Shown here one piece after another: positions 39,082 through 49,077 of a stretch of DNA of 64,000 bases (positions within the stretch are counted from its first letter, which is position 1; every line of letters begins with the position of its first letter). Source of the stretch: an uncultured Pelagibacteraceae bacterium (lineage in GTDB: Bacteria; Pseudomonadota; Alphaproteobacteria; Pelagibacterales; Pelagibacteraceae). The stretch is taken from NCBI GenBank assembly GCA_902616725.1, contig CACMTZ010000003.1:1-64000 (forward strand), read 5' to 3'. Position numbers and translations under genes: made by a program. Below the pieces are notes generated by a model that did not search any database, was not told the DNA's origin, and saw nothing but the letters and a program-made list of their open reading frames with translations.

Positions 39082-39115
39082 TCCACTAAATTTGAAAAAC
39101 TAATTTTAACAGTTT

Positions 39116-39676
39116 ATGCTTTTATTTGTAGGTTTAGGTAACCCAACTCCAGATAGTGAAAATAACAGACATAATGTTGGTTTTAAAATTATAGACTCCA
39201 TCAATAAAAAGTTCGGACTTACAAAACAAAAACCAAAATTCAAAGGTTTGTTAACAACTGGTAATATTGATAGTAAAAAAGTTTATGCCATCAAGCCCTT
39301 AACTTTCATGAATAACTCTGGAATATGTATTAGAGAACTAATTGAATATTTTAAAATTGATTCTGAAAATGTAATTGTTTTTCACGATGATCTTGATGTT
39401 GAATTTGGAAAAATAAAAGCGAAATTCGGTGGATCAAGCGCTGGCCACAATGGAATATCATCTATTGATAAATTTATTGGCAAAGATTACTCAAGAGTAA
39501 GAATTGGTATAGGAAAACCAAAAGGACCCATTGAAGTATCTGATTATGTTTTGCAAAATTTTGATGATGAAGAAATTATGGGTGTAGAAAAAATATCCAA
39601 AAATATAACTGAGTCACTTTCGATACTTGTAGAAAAAAAATTAGATTTATTTTCAAGCACAGTTAATAATAAATAA
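39116..39676 (+). CDS. pth: Peptidyl-tRNA hydrolase
   Basis: Pth releases tRNA from stalled peptidyl-tRNA. The 186-residue product has the start LFVGLGNP, the catalytic His in NNRHNVGF (about 20), PLTFMNNSG (about 61-69), FHDDLDVEFGKIKAKFGGSS (about 91-110) with the catalytic Asp, and GHNGISSID (about 112). Its stop overlaps the ychF start (TAATG). Confidence 0.96.
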   Translation: MLLFVGLGNPTPDSENNRHNVGFKIIDSINKKFGLTKQKPKFKGLLTTGNIDSKKVYAIKPLTFMNNSGICIRELIEYFKIDSENVIVFHDDLDVEFGKIKAKFGGSSAGHNGISSIDKFIGKDYSRVRIGIGKPKGPIEVSDYVLQNFDDEEIMGVEKISKNITESLSILVEKKLDLFSSTVNNK

Positions 39677-40749
39677 TGAGTTTTAAATGTGGGATCGTTG
39701 GATTACCTAATGTTGGTAAATCAACTCTTTTCAATGCTCTAACTAATTCCAGTAAGGCACAAGCTGCTAATTTTCCTTTTTGTACAATTGATCCAAATAT
39801 TGGAGTTGTAATAGTTCCTGATGAAAGATTAGACAATTTAGCTAAAATTTCAAAATCAAAAAAAATAATCAATACCACTATCTCTTTTGTTGATATTGCT
39901 GGATTGGTAAAAGGTGCATCTAAAGGTGAAGGTTTGGGTAATAAATTTCTTTCTCATATTAGAGAAGTCGATGCAATCATTCACATGATCAGGTGCTTTG
40001 ACTCTAATGATATTCAAAATGTAAACTCTTCTGTTGACCCGGTAAGAGATATAGAAATTATAGAAACAGAGATGATGCTTGCAGATCTTGAATCTATTCA
40101 AAAAAGGTTAGAAAAAAATAATAAAAAAAGTGTTGATGAGGATCAAATCAAAATTCTTGAAATAGCTATGGATTGTATAAATAATAATAAAAGTTTTGAT
40201 GATTTAAGAACCCAATTTAATAAAAAACAACTTAATCAATCTGGATTATTATCACTTAAACCTAAAATTTTTGTTTGTAACGTAGATGAACAAAGTGTTC
40301 AAAGTGGAAATAATTACACTCAATCATTTATTGATAAGTATGGAAACAATGATACTTTAATCGTCTCTGCAGACATAGAAAATCAAATAAATGAATTGGA
40401 AAGTAATGAGAAAAAAAATTATATGGAAATGATTGGATTAAAGGAAACAGGATTGAATAAATTAATTAAGAAAGGTTACGAAATTCTTGACCTAGATACA
40501 TACTTTACATCTGGGCCCGAAGAAACTCGAGCATGGACAATTGAAAAAAATTGTACTGCTCCAAAAGCTGCAGGTGAAATTCATACTGATTTTGAAAAAG
40601 GATTTATTCGGGCTGAAACTATTTCTTACGATGACTTCATATCCAATGATGGTTGGGTAAATTCAAAAAATAACGGAAAAATGAGATTAGAAGGTAAAGA
40701 TTATATAGTTAAAGATGGAGACGTTCTAAACTTCCGTTTCAATACGTGA
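39676..40749 (+). CDS. ychF: Redox-regulated ATPase/GTPase YchF
   Basis: YchF (OLA1) is a ribosome-associated ATPase of the Obg family. The 357-residue product has P-loop GLPNVGKSTLFNALT (about 7-21), the switch DIAGLVKGASKGEGLGN (about 68-84), a helical coiled-coil insert and the C-terminal TGS domain (YFTSGPEETRAWTI, about 275; HTDFEKGFIRAE, about 303). It is coupled to pth, the common pth-ychF pair, and its 3' end overlaps petC tail-to-tail by 24 bp. Confidence 0.97.
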   Translation: MSFKCGIVGLPNVGKSTLFNALTNSSKAQAANFPFCTIDPNIGVVIVPDERLDNLAKISKSKKIINTTISFVDIAGLVKGASKGEGLGNKFLSHIREVDAIIHMIRCFDSNDIQNVNSSVDPVRDIEIIETEMMLADLESIQKRLEKNNKKSVDEDQIKILEIAMDCINNNKSFDDLRTQFNKKQLNQSGLLSLKPKIFVCNVDEQSVQSGNNYTQSFIDKYGNNDTLIVSADIENQINELESNEKKNYMEMIGLKETGLNKLIKKGYEILDLDTYFTSGPEETRAWTIEKNCTAPKAAGEIHTDFEKGFIRAETISYDDFISNDGWVNSKNNGKMRLEGKDYIVKDGDVLNFRFNT

Positions 40750-41505
40750 CCATATTCTTTTCATACTAAAATAAACTAGGATTGTTAAAATAATTAAATA
40801 CACGATAGCTTTAAAACCCATTTGATGTCTTGACTCTAAATGAGGTTCAGCTGACCACATCAAGAATGTTGTTACATCTTTTGACATTTGCTCAACAGAA
40901 GCTATTGTACCATCAGAGTATTCTACTAATCCATCTGATAACTGATTAGCCATTTTAATTTTATTCCCATACATATATTTATTATAATACACACCATCAT
41001 CTAAAGTAACTCCAGCTGGTGGGTCTTCATATCCTTGAAGCAATGAATAAATATAATCTACCCCACCTCCTCTTGCTTTAACTAGCACAGACATGTCTGG
41101 TGGATAAGCACCTCCATTTGCAGCTTGAGCAGCTTGAACGTTATCATAGGGCATTACAAACTTATCTGACAATCTGCCCGGACGAGTAAACATATCACCG
41201 TCTGAATTAGGTCCATCCTTGACTTCAAAAGATGCAGCAATAGCTTTTGCTTGCTCTATAGAAAATTCTGGTCCTCCTTTCTCAGCTAAGTTTCTATAAC
41301 TTAAATATTTCATTGAATGACAAGAAGAGCACACCTCTGTGTAGACTTGATAACCTCTTTGAAGTGCAGCTCGATCAAACTTTCCAAAGAGTCCTTTGAA
41401 GCTCCAATCGGTTTTTAAATATTCAACTTTTTCTGCAGCTTGAGTGCTCAATGAAAGTCCAGAAAATAAGATAATAAATGAAAATATTTTAAAAAAATTT
41501 TTCAC
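40726..41505 (-). CDS. petC: Cytochrome c1 subunit of the bc1 complex
   Basis: Cytochrome c1 carries electrons from the Rieske protein to cytochrome c. The 259-residue product has a signal peptide (about 1-23), the haem-binding CSSCHSM (about 59-65), the axial-ligand Met region RPGRLSDKFVMPYDN (about 108) and a C-terminal membrane anchor (about 228-247). The start is GTG directly after the petB stop, so translation is coupled. Confidence 0.96.
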   Translation of the reverse strand: MKNFFKIFSFIILFSGLSLSTQAAEKVEYLKTDWSFKGLFGKFDRAALQRGYQVYTEVCSSCHSMKYLSYRNLAEKGGPEFSIEQAKAIAASFEVKDGPNSDGDMFTRPGRLSDKFVMPYDNVQAAQAANGGAYPPDMSVLVKARGGGVDYIYSLLQGYEDPPAGVTLDDGVYYNKYMYGNKIKMANQLSDGLVEYSDGTIASVEQMSKDVTTFLMWSAEPHLESRHQMGFKAIVYLIILTILVYFSMKRIWSRIETEV

Positions 41506-42768
41506 TTATTTATTTAAACTTTCCTTGTTCTTTGCTGTGGCTAAATTAGGTGAACCACCTAGTATCGGTTCGGTAATACTTAATGGAATTGGAAGAGTTT
41601 TTTCTTTCCAACCTAAAACTGGAAGTATTACTAAAAAATGTAAGAAATAGTATGCTGTAGCTACTCTAGCAACTAAAAGATATAATCCCTCTGCTGGCAT
41701 AGCACCAACATATCCCAGGATCAAAACATCAGCGACAAGGATCCAATAAAATTGTCTGTATAAAGGTCTAAATACTGCTGATCTAATTTTTGAGGTATCG
41801 AGCCATGGAAGAGCTGCTAAAATTAAAATAGCAGATAACATTGCAACTACTCCTAAAAGTTTATCTGGGACCGATCTTAAAATTGCGTAGAATGGTAATA
41901 AATACCACTCCGGAACAATATGTGCTGGCGTAACTAACGGATTAGCTTCAATATAATTATCTGCATGACCTAAAATATTTGGCGTATAAAAAACAAAAAA
42001 TGCAAAAACAATCATAAACATTAGTAAAGCAAAACCATCTTTTATTACAATGTATGGATGGAATGGTACTGTATCTTTTGAAGGTTTTTTAATGTCAATT
42101 CCAACTGGATTATTATTTCCAGGAACATGAAGTGCCCATATGTGAAGAACAACTAAACCTAAAATTAAAAAAGGTATTAAATAGTGAAGTGTAAAAAATC
42201 TTGTTAAAGTAGGATTATCAACTGAGTAACCTCCCCATAACCAAGTAACAATACCCTCGCCTACTAAAGGAATTGCACTAAATAGATTTGTAATCACAGT
42301 TGCACCCCAGAAACTCATTTGGCCCCATGGAAGTACATAACCCAAAAATGCAGCTGCCATCATTAATAAATAAATGATGATACCTATTATCCAAATTATT
42401 TCCCTAGGAGCTTTGTAAGAACCATAAAATAATGATCTAAATATATGAATATAAACAGCCAAAAAAAACATTGAAGCACCATTTGCATGAATGTATCTAA
42501 TTAACCAACCATAATTAACATCTCTCATAATATGCTCGACACTATCAAAAGCCATATCAGCATGAGCAATATAATGCATTGCAAGAACTAAACCCGTTAC
42601 AATTTGAGTAATCAAACAAAAAGTTAATATTCCACCAAACGTCCACCAATAATTTAAATTTTTAGGTGTTGGATAATCAGTTAAGTGATTTGCAAGAGTT
42701 AATAACGGTAAACGATCGTTAAACCATTTTCCAAATTTTGATTTCGGTGTATATTCGTGATCACTCAT
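41506..42768 (-). CDS. petB: Cytochrome b subunit of the bc1 complex
   Basis: The 420-residue membrane protein binds two b haems and the quinol sites. Visible features are the eight expected membrane segments, [14 protein letters not shown] (about 61), [20 protein letters not shown] (about 143-162, Qo region), the haem histidines, and [19 protein letters not shown] (about 292, the PEWY motif). It lies between petA and petC in the standard order. Confidence 0.97.
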   Translation of the reverse strand: MSDHEYTPKSKFGKWFNDRLPLLTLANHLTDYPTPKNLNYWWTFGGILTFCLITQIVTGLVLAMHYIAHADMAFDSVEHIMRDVNYGWLIRYIHANGASMFFLAVYIHIFRSLFYGSYKAPREIIWIIGIIIYLLMMAAAFLGYVLPWGQMSFWGATVITNLFSAIPLVGEGIVTWLWGGYSVDNPTLTRFFTLHYLIPFLILGLVVLHIWALHVPGNNNPVGIDIKKPSKDTVPFHPYIVIKDGFALLMFMIVFAFFVFYTPNILGHADNYIEANPLVTPAHIVPEWYLLPFYAILRSVPDKLLGVVAMLSAILILAALPWLDTSKIRSAVFRPLYRQFYWILVADVLILGYVGAMPAEGLYLLVARVATAYYFLHFLVILPVLGWKEKTLPIPLSITEPILGGSPNLATAKNKESLNK

Positions 42769-42773
42769 AATAA

Positions 42774-43283
42774 TTATCCAATTTTAATTGTATTAGCATT
42801 AACAAATTCGTATTTAGGGATCTCCATATTAGTCGGAGCTGGTCCCTTTCTAATTCTGCCAGAGATATCATAGTGCGAACCATGACAAGGACAAAACCAT
42901 CCATTGTATTCGCCTTTTTGATCTAAAGGAACACAGCCTAAGTGAGTGCACACTCCAAGCATGACTAACCACTCGGGATTCACTGCACGGTCCTCATCTT
43001 TTTCTGGATGTTTTAAATCTTCTAACTTTACAGATCTTGCTTCAGCTATCTCATCTTGTGTTCTTCTACGAATAAAAACTGGTTTACCTCTCCATAAAAC
43101 TGTAATTGTTTTACCTGGATTTACCGCACTTACATCAACCTCAGTGCTTGCCAAAGCTTTAACTGATGCGTCTGGGTTCATCTGATCAATCATTGGCCAT
43201 ATCGTTGCACCAACACCAACCGCACCAACTGCATAAGTTGCTGTGAATAAGAAATCTCGTCTATTAGTTTTTTTTTCTGACAT
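42774..43283 (-). CDS. petA: Ubiquinol-cytochrome c reductase Rieske iron-sulfur subunit
   Basis: The Rieske protein accepts electrons from ubiquinol through a [2Fe-2S] cluster. The start chosen is ATG 43283 (TTG 43286 is directly before it). The 169-residue product has a twin-arginine-type start N-R-R-D-F-L-F, one membrane anchor (about 10-30) and the cluster motifs CTHLGC (about 111-116) and CPCHGSHYD (about 130-138). It is the first gene of petABC; the promoter must lie in the roughly 90 bp before trmL. Confidence 0.97.
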   Translation of the reverse strand: MSEKKTNRRDFLFTATYAVGAVGVGATIWPMIDQMNPDASVKALASTEVDVSAVNPGKTITVLWRGKPVFIRRRTQDEIAEARSVKLEDLKHPEKDEDRAVNPEWLVMLGVCTHLGCVPLDQKGEYNGWFCPCHGSHYDISGRIRKGPAPTNMEIPKYEFVNANTIKIG

Positions 43284-43373
43284 CAATAATAGTTAAATAT
43301 ACTCAATATTGCTTTTTTCTACTTAAATATATGATTTCATATAATATAAAATGATAAATTTACTACTGAAAGA

Positions 43374-43847
43374 ATGACACAGAATTTGATAAATCATGGC
43401 CCTAAAATTGCTTTATTTGAACCAGACATACCTCAAAATACAGCAGCAATAATCAGAACCTGTGCGTGCCTAGGTGCAAAACTTGAAATAATAGAGCCTT
43501 GCGGGTTTTTGCTGAGTGACAGAAGATTTAAGCGAGTCGTTATGGATTATATGAATGAAAAAGACATAAAATTCCATCAAAGCTCAGATGATTTTTTTAA
43601 ATCAAAAAAAGATCAAAGAATAGTTCTAATGACCACAAAAGCCTCTGTTTCATACACAAAATTTAAGTTTAATAAAAATGACATTATTCTTTTTGGTAGA
43701 GAAAGTGCCGGAGTGCCAAATGAGATTCACAAAAAAATTAAAGATAGACTCAAAATTCCTATGAAAAACAATAAACGCTCACTTAATATTGCATCTTCTG
43801 TTGCAATCATATTGGCAGAAAGTTTAAAACAAACTAAATTAATCTAA
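43374..43847 (+). CDS. trmL: tRNA (cytidine/uridine-34-2'-O)-methyltransferase TrmL
   Basis: TrmL methylates the wobble nucleotide of certain tRNA-Leu species. The 157-residue protein is a SPOUT (alpha/beta knot) enzyme: ALFEPDIPQNTAAIIRTCACLG (start about 13), LFGRESAGVPNEI (about 104-116) and IPMKNNKRSLNIASSVAIIL (start about 128). It is divergent from petA and followed 1 bp later by hemF. Confidence 0.92.
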   Translation: MTQNLINHGPKIALFEPDIPQNTAAIIRTCACLGAKLEIIEPCGFLLSDRRFKRVVMDYMNEKDIKFHQSSDDFFKSKKDQRIVLMTTKASVSYTKFKFNKNDIILFGRESAGVPNEIHKKIKDRLKIPMKNNKRSLNIASSVAIILAESLKQTKLI

Positions 43848-43848
43848 T

Positions 43849-44676
43849 ATGGATTTAGAAATTAAAAAAGACATCACAAGTAATTGGTTCAAAATGCTAC
43901 AAGAAGCTATTTGGCATACTATAACCAACCTAGAAAAAAAAGATGCAGATATCAAAACTACTGTTTGGAACAGAAGTAAAAAAAGAGATGAAGGAGGTGG
44001 AGAATTTAGAATTTTAGAAAATGGAAAAATATTTGATAAAGTCGGAGTAAATTTTTCTAAAGTTCATGGAAAATTCCCAAAACAATTTCAAAAAAATATT
44101 TTAGGTGCAAAAAAAAATCCCAGTTTTTGGGCTTCTGGTATCTCCGTTGTGATGCATATGAAAAATCCCATGATCCCTGCCATGCATTTTAATACAAGAT
44201 ATATCTGCACAACTCAGGACTGGTTTGGTGGTGGTATGGATGTAACCCCATCAATAAAAGATGATAAGGAAAAAAAAGAATTTCATAAAACCCTAAAAAA
44301 AATGTGTGATCAACACAATAAGAAATATTACACAAAATATAAGAAATGGTGTGATGAATATTTTTATTTACCTCATAGAAAAGAACCGAGGGGTATTGGT
44401 GGAATTTTTTTTGATTATAAAAAAGATAATTTTGAGAAAGATTTTAAATTTGTAAGAGATGTGGGGATCACTTTTCAATTTATTTTTGAAAAAATCATTA
44501 GAAAAAAAATGAAGAAGAAGTGGACTAAAAAACATAAAGAATTACAATTCATAAAAAGAGGTCGTTATACAGAATTTAACTTACTCTATGACCGAGGAAC
44601 AAAATTTGGTTTGCAAACTGGTGGAAACGTTGAAGGTATTTTAATGTCATTACCTCCGTTAGCAAAATGGAAATAA
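43849..44676 (+). CDS. hemF: Coproporphyrinogen III oxidase, oxygen-dependent
   Basis: HemF decarboxylates coproporphyrinogen III to protoporphyrinogen IX using O2, as expected in an aerobic haem-making cell. The 275-residue product has GGGEFRILENGKIFDKVGVN (about 49-68), PAMHFNTRYI (about 110), WFGGGMDVTP (about 124), YLPHRKEPRGIGGIFFD (about 173-189) and GRYTEFNLLYDRGTKFGL (about 237), all HemF signatures. It sits near petABC, which needs haem. Confidence 0.96.
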   Translation: MDLEIKKDITSNWFKMLQEAIWHTITNLEKKDADIKTTVWNRSKKRDEGGGEFRILENGKIFDKVGVNFSKVHGKFPKQFQKNILGAKKNPSFWASGISVVMHMKNPMIPAMHFNTRYICTTQDWFGGGMDVTPSIKDDKEKKEFHKTLKKMCDQHNKKYYTKYKKWCDEYFYLPHRKEPRGIGGIFFDYKKDNFEKDFKFVRDVGITFQFIFEKIIRKKMKKKWTKKHKELQFIKRGRYTEFNLLYDRGTKFGLQTGGNVEGILMSLPPLAKWK

Positions 44677-44677
44677 C

Positions 44678-45154
44678 ATGGACAAAGAACCAATTACTTT
44701 AAATGGCCTAAATAAACTTAAAGATGAATTAATCTTTTTAAAAGAAAAAAAAAGACCTGAGATTGTAGCGGCGATTGCTGAAGCGAGGTCACATGGTGAT
44801 CTAAAAGAAAATGCAGAGTACCACGCCGCAAAAGAAGAGCAGTCTCATAATGAGGGAAGGATTACTGAAATTAATGATATCATTGCTAGAGCAAATGTCA
44901 TTGATGTTACGAAATTAAATAATGATGGAAAAGTTATCTTTGGCTCGACTGTGTTTTTAGAAAATTTAGATACTGGAGAAAAAATAAATTATAAGATTGT
45001 AGGAAAAGACGAAGCTGATCTCAAACAAAAATTAATCTATTTTCAATCACCTATAGGTAAAGGTTTAATAGGAAAAAATAAAAATGATTTAGTTGAAATA
45101 AAAACTCCTGCCGGGGTTAAAAATTTTGAAATTAAAGACGTAAAATATATCTAA
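44678..45154 (+). CDS. greA: Transcription elongation factor GreA
   Basis: GreA rescues backtracked RNA polymerase by stimulating transcript cleavage. The 158-residue product has the N-terminal coiled coil with the acidic tip EARSHGDLKENAEYHAAKEE (about 34-53) and the C-terminal FKBP-like domain with the family end SPIGKGLIGKNKNDLVEI (about 127-144). The start is ATG, one base after hemF. The end overlaps the convergent CCA-transferase gene by 4 bp. Confidence 0.97.
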   Translation: MDKEPITLNGLNKLKDELIFLKEKKRPEIVAAIAEARSHGDLKENAEYHAAKEEQSHNEGRITEINDIIARANVIDVTKLNNDGKVIFGSTVFLENLDTGEKINYKIVGKDEADLKQKLIYFQSPIGKGLIGKNKNDLVEIKTPAGVKNFEIKDVKYI

Positions 45155-46425
45155 TTGTTAATAATTTGACTTACTTGTTTATCTGAAATTTGAAAATTAT
45201 TTTTCACCCATTCTTCCTCAATTATTTTTAATTTTGCACCCAATTGTTTACCCTCAGGAATATTGAATTTTTCCATTAAAAATTCTGCACCCACAGGCAT
45301 TTTTGGTATTGTTTTATCTTTGTAGAAATCAATTAATCTTTGAATATTTTCAGAATTTTTTTTTGATTTTATTAAATAATAATTGAGAATATCAGTTACA
45401 GCTTGTTTTCCATTATAATAAAAAATACCATTTAAGTTTTCCTCTATAAAAGTTTTTGATCCAATTTTTTCTTTAAAAAAATTATCAATAATTTTAATTC
45501 TTTTTTGATCTTTTTTAGAAATATTAAATTTGTACATAAAATAATCTGCATTATCTGTCTCATCAATAATCATTAAAGATAATAGAAAGACAAAATCGGC
45601 CTTATTAATTATTTGTTTTTTTTTTGAGTTTAATTTTGAAAAAGTTTTTAAATTATTTAATTCAGGAAAAACAATTAAAAATAATTCTGAGCTCAATTTA
45701 TCTTCAGCTAATTTTTCTAATATTTCTAAGTGAGTTATTTTTTTTAACTCATCTAATAGTCTCTCTTTAGATAATTTTGAGATACCACCGATATTAATTT
45801 TAAGTTTTCTGATTAATTCTGGATTATGCGGATGCTTTGAGTAATGGGCAAAAAATCTTAAATATCTTAAAATTCTCAAATAATCTTCTTTAATTCTTTT
45901 ATCAGCGTCTCCTATAAAATTTACGAAACCGTTTTCTAAGTCTTTTTTACCCTCAAAAGGATCGAATAAGTTTCCATCTTCATCTGCGTAAATGGAATTG
46001 ATGGTAAAATCCCTTCTTAATGCATCCTCTTTCCAATTTTTTGAAAATTTCACTTTTGCATGTCTTCCATCTGTTAAAATATCTTCTCTCAATGAGGTAA
46101 TCTCAAATTTGTACCCTTCTATAAGTGCTGTAATTGTTCCATGTTCAATACCAGTTTCGTAATAATCAATTTTATTTTCTTTCAAAACTTCACAAACCTT
46201 TTGAGGATCAAGATTTGTAGCCATATCAATATCATTTACTATTTCTTTATTAATGATTTTTCTTATGCAACCTCCTACAAATCTTACTTCACTATCTGAT
46301 GAATAAGAATTTATGGCTTTAAATATTTTATTTGCTGGAGTATTTTTTGTTAAATCTCGAATACTTTGACTTATATAATTTAAATTATTTGATCTAAAAA
46401 AAATTGTATCTAAAAAATTTTTCAT
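45151..46425 (-). CDS. CCA tRNA nucleotidyltransferase / poly(A) polymerase family
   Basis: This class II nucleotidyltransferase adds or repairs the tRNA 3' CCA end or adds poly(A). The 424-residue product has FVGGCIRKIINKEIVNDIDM (about 49-68; GG and D-I-D catalytic motif), RHAKVKFSKNWKEDALRRDFTINSIY (start about 120, shown here only by its RRDFTINS core) and the RNA-binding helical body (RYLRFFAHYSKH, about 189). The ATG at 46425 lies only 3 nt after the CCA end of tRNA-Gln on the same strand, leaving no room for a normal ribosome-binding site. Confidence 0.92.
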   Translation of the reverse strand: MKNFLDTIFFRSNNLNYISQSIRDLTKNTPANKIFKAINSYSSDSEVRFVGGCIRKIINKEIVNDIDMATNLDPQKVCEVLKENKIDYYETGIEHGTITALIEGYKFEITSLREDILTDGRHAKVKFSKNWKEDALRRDFTINSIYADEDGNLFDPFEGKKDLENGFVNFIGDADKRIKEDYLRILRYLRFFAHYSKHPHNPELIRKLKINIGGISKLSKERLLDELKKITHLEILEKLAEDKLSSELFLIVFPELNNLKTFSKLNSKKKQIINKADFVFLLSLMIIDETDNADYFMYKFNISKKDQKRIKIIDNFFKEKIGSKTFIEENLNGIFYYNGKQAVTDILNYYLIKSKKNSENIQRLIDFYKDKTIPKMPVGAEFLMEKFNIPEGKQLGAKLKIIEEEWVKNNFQISDKQVSQIINN

Positions 46426-46428
46426 ACT

Positions 46429-46502
46429 TGGCTGGGGCGCTAGGATTCGAACCTAGGATGCAGGTACCAAAAACCCGTGCCTTACCGCTTGGCTACGCCC
46501 CA
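46429..46502 (-). tRNA. tRNA-Gln(TTG)
   Basis: Cloverleaf: acceptor TGGGGCG/CGCCCCA, D arm GCCA/GGCA type, anticodon loop with TTG (TTTTGGT region), T arm CTAGG/CCTAG and an encoded GCCA end. It is 74 nt with CCA. It is followed after 3 nt by the CCA-nucleotidyltransferase gene, suggesting co-transcription. Confidence 0.94.
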
Positions 46503-46535
46503 ATATTAAGTTCGTATAACACAAAAAAATCAAAT

Positions 46536-47381
46536 TTACATAGTTTTTGAGGCTATACACCAGATATTTTTGTATTTTTGAATAAACCTTTTTTTCGCAC
46601 GTTCACATCTTTTTTTTGTTTGAAAATATGCAACTAAAGCTGATCCCGATCCTGTCATTCTTACAAAAACTGGGTTTAGAGAATTCTCTAAATAAAGTTT
46701 CATATTTTTTAATCTTGGGTATTTTAAAAAAGCTATTGTTTCCAAGGAATTTTTCATATCTTTTAAAAAATTGATATCAAACATTTTTTTGGCTCCCTTG
46801 CCAAATTTTGCTTTATCAAACTTTCTAACCTTTGAATAAATATCCTTAGTCGAACAACCAAAATTTGGTTTTACGATTAATGGGTAAATTTTTTTTACAT
46901 TATTGAAATACTTTATTTTATTTCTTGAATTTAAAATCTTACTTTTATAATTTAAGCCTAAAATCACATCTGAACCAATTAACTTAGAAATTTTTAACAT
47001 TTCCTTATTTTTGATATTGATTATTCTCTTATGAGCCAAATATCTTAGTATACTTGCTGCATTCATTGAGCCACCGCCAAGACCAGCTTTATCAGGTATA
47101 GATTTTTTGATTTTGACTTGAAATCTTTGGTTTTTCAAAATTTTTTTTTTTTCTAAGATCTCAAATAATTTAGAAACAGTATTTTTCTTACCTATCCTTT
47201 GAGAAAATTTTCCAGTGAATGAAATTAAATGTTTTTTTGATTTAATTTTTTTGATCAAAATTATGTCGTGCAAATCTACGAAGCTTATTATGCTCTCTAT
47301 ATTGTGCAAAGATTTACTTTTGCTTATAACATTTAATGCCAAATTTAATTTCGCGTGTGATTTTATTCTGGAAAAAGGCAT
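46536..47381 (-). CDS. ispE: 4-diphosphocytidyl-2-C-methyl-D-erythritol kinase IspE
   Basis: IspE phosphorylates CDP-methylerythritol in the MEP isoprenoid pathway. The 281-residue GHMP kinase has SHAKLNLALNV (about 8-18), the ATP loop PDKAGLGGGSMNAASILRYL (about 101-120) and the C-terminal MTGSGSALVAYF (about 240). It starts at the stop of the upstream TPR gene. The pathway's last enzyme, IspH, is at the right edge of this window. Confidence 0.94.
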   Translation of the reverse strand: MPFSRIKSHAKLNLALNVISKSKSLHNIESIISFVDLHDIILIKKIKSKKHLISFTGKFSQRIGKKNTVSKLFEILEKKKILKNQRFQVKIKKSIPDKAGLGGGSMNAASILRYLAHKRIINIKNKEMLKISKLIGSDVILGLNYKSKILNSRNKIKYFNNVKKIYPLIVKPNFGCSTKDIYSKVRKFDKAKFGKGAKKMFDINFLKDMKNSLETIAFLKYPRLKNMKLYLENSLNPVFVRMTGSGSALVAYFQTKKRCERAKKRFIQKYKNIWCIASKTM

Positions 47382-49066
47382 TAAGAGCTTTTAAGACCTT
47401 CGATCATCTTAATATTAATTTTTTCAATTAATTCTTTTTCAGTATCTTTCATTTTCAATACATTGGTCCAAAAATATCTAGCCTGGATTTTTCTATTGAG
47501 CTTCCACAAAATATCACCGTAATGGTCATTCACTATCGGATCATCCGGCATCAATTCTACGGCTCTTTTCAAAAATTTTTCAGCTCTTGGATAATCATCA
47601 GTTAAATAATAAGCCCAACCAATAGAGTCTATTATATATGGATCATCACTCTCAAGTTCGTAGGCTGTTTCAAGCATTTTAATCGCTTCATTAATTTTAT
47701 AATCCCTCTCAAGCCATGAATAAGCAAGGTAATTTAGTATATAAGCATCGTCAGGTGTAATTTGAAGTGCATCAATTAAATCTTTATCGGCTTTTTCATA
47801 ATTTTTAATTCGTTCATATGTGCCCCCTCTTCTATAAAGAATATCTGACTTGATATCCGAATTATCATCCAAATTTTCAATAATTTTAGAGTAATAACTT
47901 ATTGCTTCTTCGTAATTTTTTGCTTTTTTATAAAAATTAGCAACATCAAATAATATTTTTTCATTTGGATTTTCAATTTTATCAAAATTAAATTTAATAA
48001 AGTTAAGAGACTCTTGATTATTTCTCTGAGCTGAAATTATTTGCGCTTCTTTTTTTAATCTAAACCAATAGTAAAAATCATCATCCTTTTTAAATTTTTT
48101 AAGAACCTTTTTTGCCTTTTCATAATCTTTATTAAAATAATGATTTTCCGCAACTAGTGATAAATTAAATACAAATCTTGGATTAAGAAAATTTGATAAA
48201 TTTAAGTAAAAATTTGACATCTCGTAATTGTCTTGAGCAGAATACAGATTTGATATTAAAAACAAAAATTCTGCAATTAAATCATTATGATTTTTACATG
48301 AAAAGACCTCTTTAAATTTTTGCAAGTTTCCATTGTCAATCCAACTTTTACCTTGTGATAGTAGCAATGTTGAATTCAAAAATTCTATTTCATCGGTAAT
48401 TACTTTTGCTTCGTTTATGTTACCATTTTCAACTAAGTAACTTATATAAAAATAAATATACCTAGTAAAATCAGACTCAGGATCATTTATCAATTTTGAG
48501 AAATATCTCCCTGTATTAGGATCATCCAAATAACACTTTTGAAATGTTTCTGAAATATAAGATAGTCTTCCAAAGTTTTTCTTATCGTCTAAAAATTTTT
48601 TTTCTTTAAAGAGGTAAATATATTGTTTTAAGCTTTCTAAAATTGCTAAATTAAACCTGTCCTGTTCTGCAAAGTTATTTGCAATAGAAATGTATTCATA
48701 GGCAATGTCTAACTCATTTTTTTTTAAACTATCAATTATTAATAATAAATAAGAGTCGAAAAAATCTATATTTTCATTCTCATAATTTTGTTTAATAATT
48801 TGTATCGCTTGCAATACTTTATTCTCTAATACTAATGAAGATACATACCTTTTTAAAAATGGATCATGATTATTGATCAAAATTTTAGATGAATTAAAAA
48901 AATCTAAAGCTTCAGAATTTTTTTTATTACCAAAAGCAACAATACCTGAAAAATATTTTGATAAATTTTTAGAATCGATCTTTTCAAAAGAATTACTTTT
49001 CGTAAACAAAGTGTTCTGATAAAATAATAATATAATAAGTATAAATTTTATATTTTTAAGAACCAT
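47381..49066 (-). CDS. TPR-repeat protein, probably exported
   Basis: The 561-residue product has an N-terminal hydrophobic segment (about 5-24, signal peptide or anchor) and helical repeats throughout. Clear TPR units lie at about 400-540, for example ILYRRGGTYERIKNYEKADK, YILNYLAYSWLERDYKINEA and IVNDHYGDILWKLNRKIQAR. Such proteins are scaffolds in the periplasm or envelope. The specific partner is unknown. It shares its last base with the ispE start and is divergent from the UDG gene by 11 bp. Confidence 0.85.
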   Translation of the reverse strand: MVLKNIKFILIILLFYQNTLFTKSNSFEKIDSKNLSKYFSGIVAFGNKKNSEALDFFNSSKILINNHDPFLKRYVSSLVLENKVLQAIQIIKQNYENENIDFFDSYLLLIIDSLKKNELDIAYEYISIANNFAEQDRFNLAILESLKQYIYLFKEKKFLDDKKNFGRLSYISETFQKCYLDDPNTGRYFSKLINDPESDFTRYIYFYISYLVENGNINEAKVITDEIEFLNSTLLLSQGKSWIDNGNLQKFKEVFSCKNHNDLIAEFLFLISNLYSAQDNYEMSNFYLNLSNFLNPRFVFNLSLVAENHYFNKDYEKAKKVLKKFKKDDDFYYWFRLKKEAQIISAQRNNQESLNFIKFNFDKIENPNEKILFDVANFYKKAKNYEEAISYYSKIIENLDDNSDIKSDILYRRGGTYERIKNYEKADKDLIDALQITPDDAYILNYLAYSWLERDYKINEAIKMLETAYELESDDPYIIDSIGWAYYLTDDYPRAEKFLKRAVELMPDDPIVNDHYGDILWKLNRKIQARYFWTNVLKMKDTEKELIEKINIKMIEGLKSS

Positions 49067-49077
49067 TACTACATTGT

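Noticed and set aside
38865..39086. Minus-strand Ser/Ala-rich frame opposite the rplY tail
   Set aside because: It is the antisense of the Ala/Glu/Lys low-complexity tail of L25 and has no independent signals.
40726..40749. Annotation error from the ychF/petC 3' overlap
   Set aside because: Both C-termini look normal for their families; tail-to-tail overlap is common in this compact genome.
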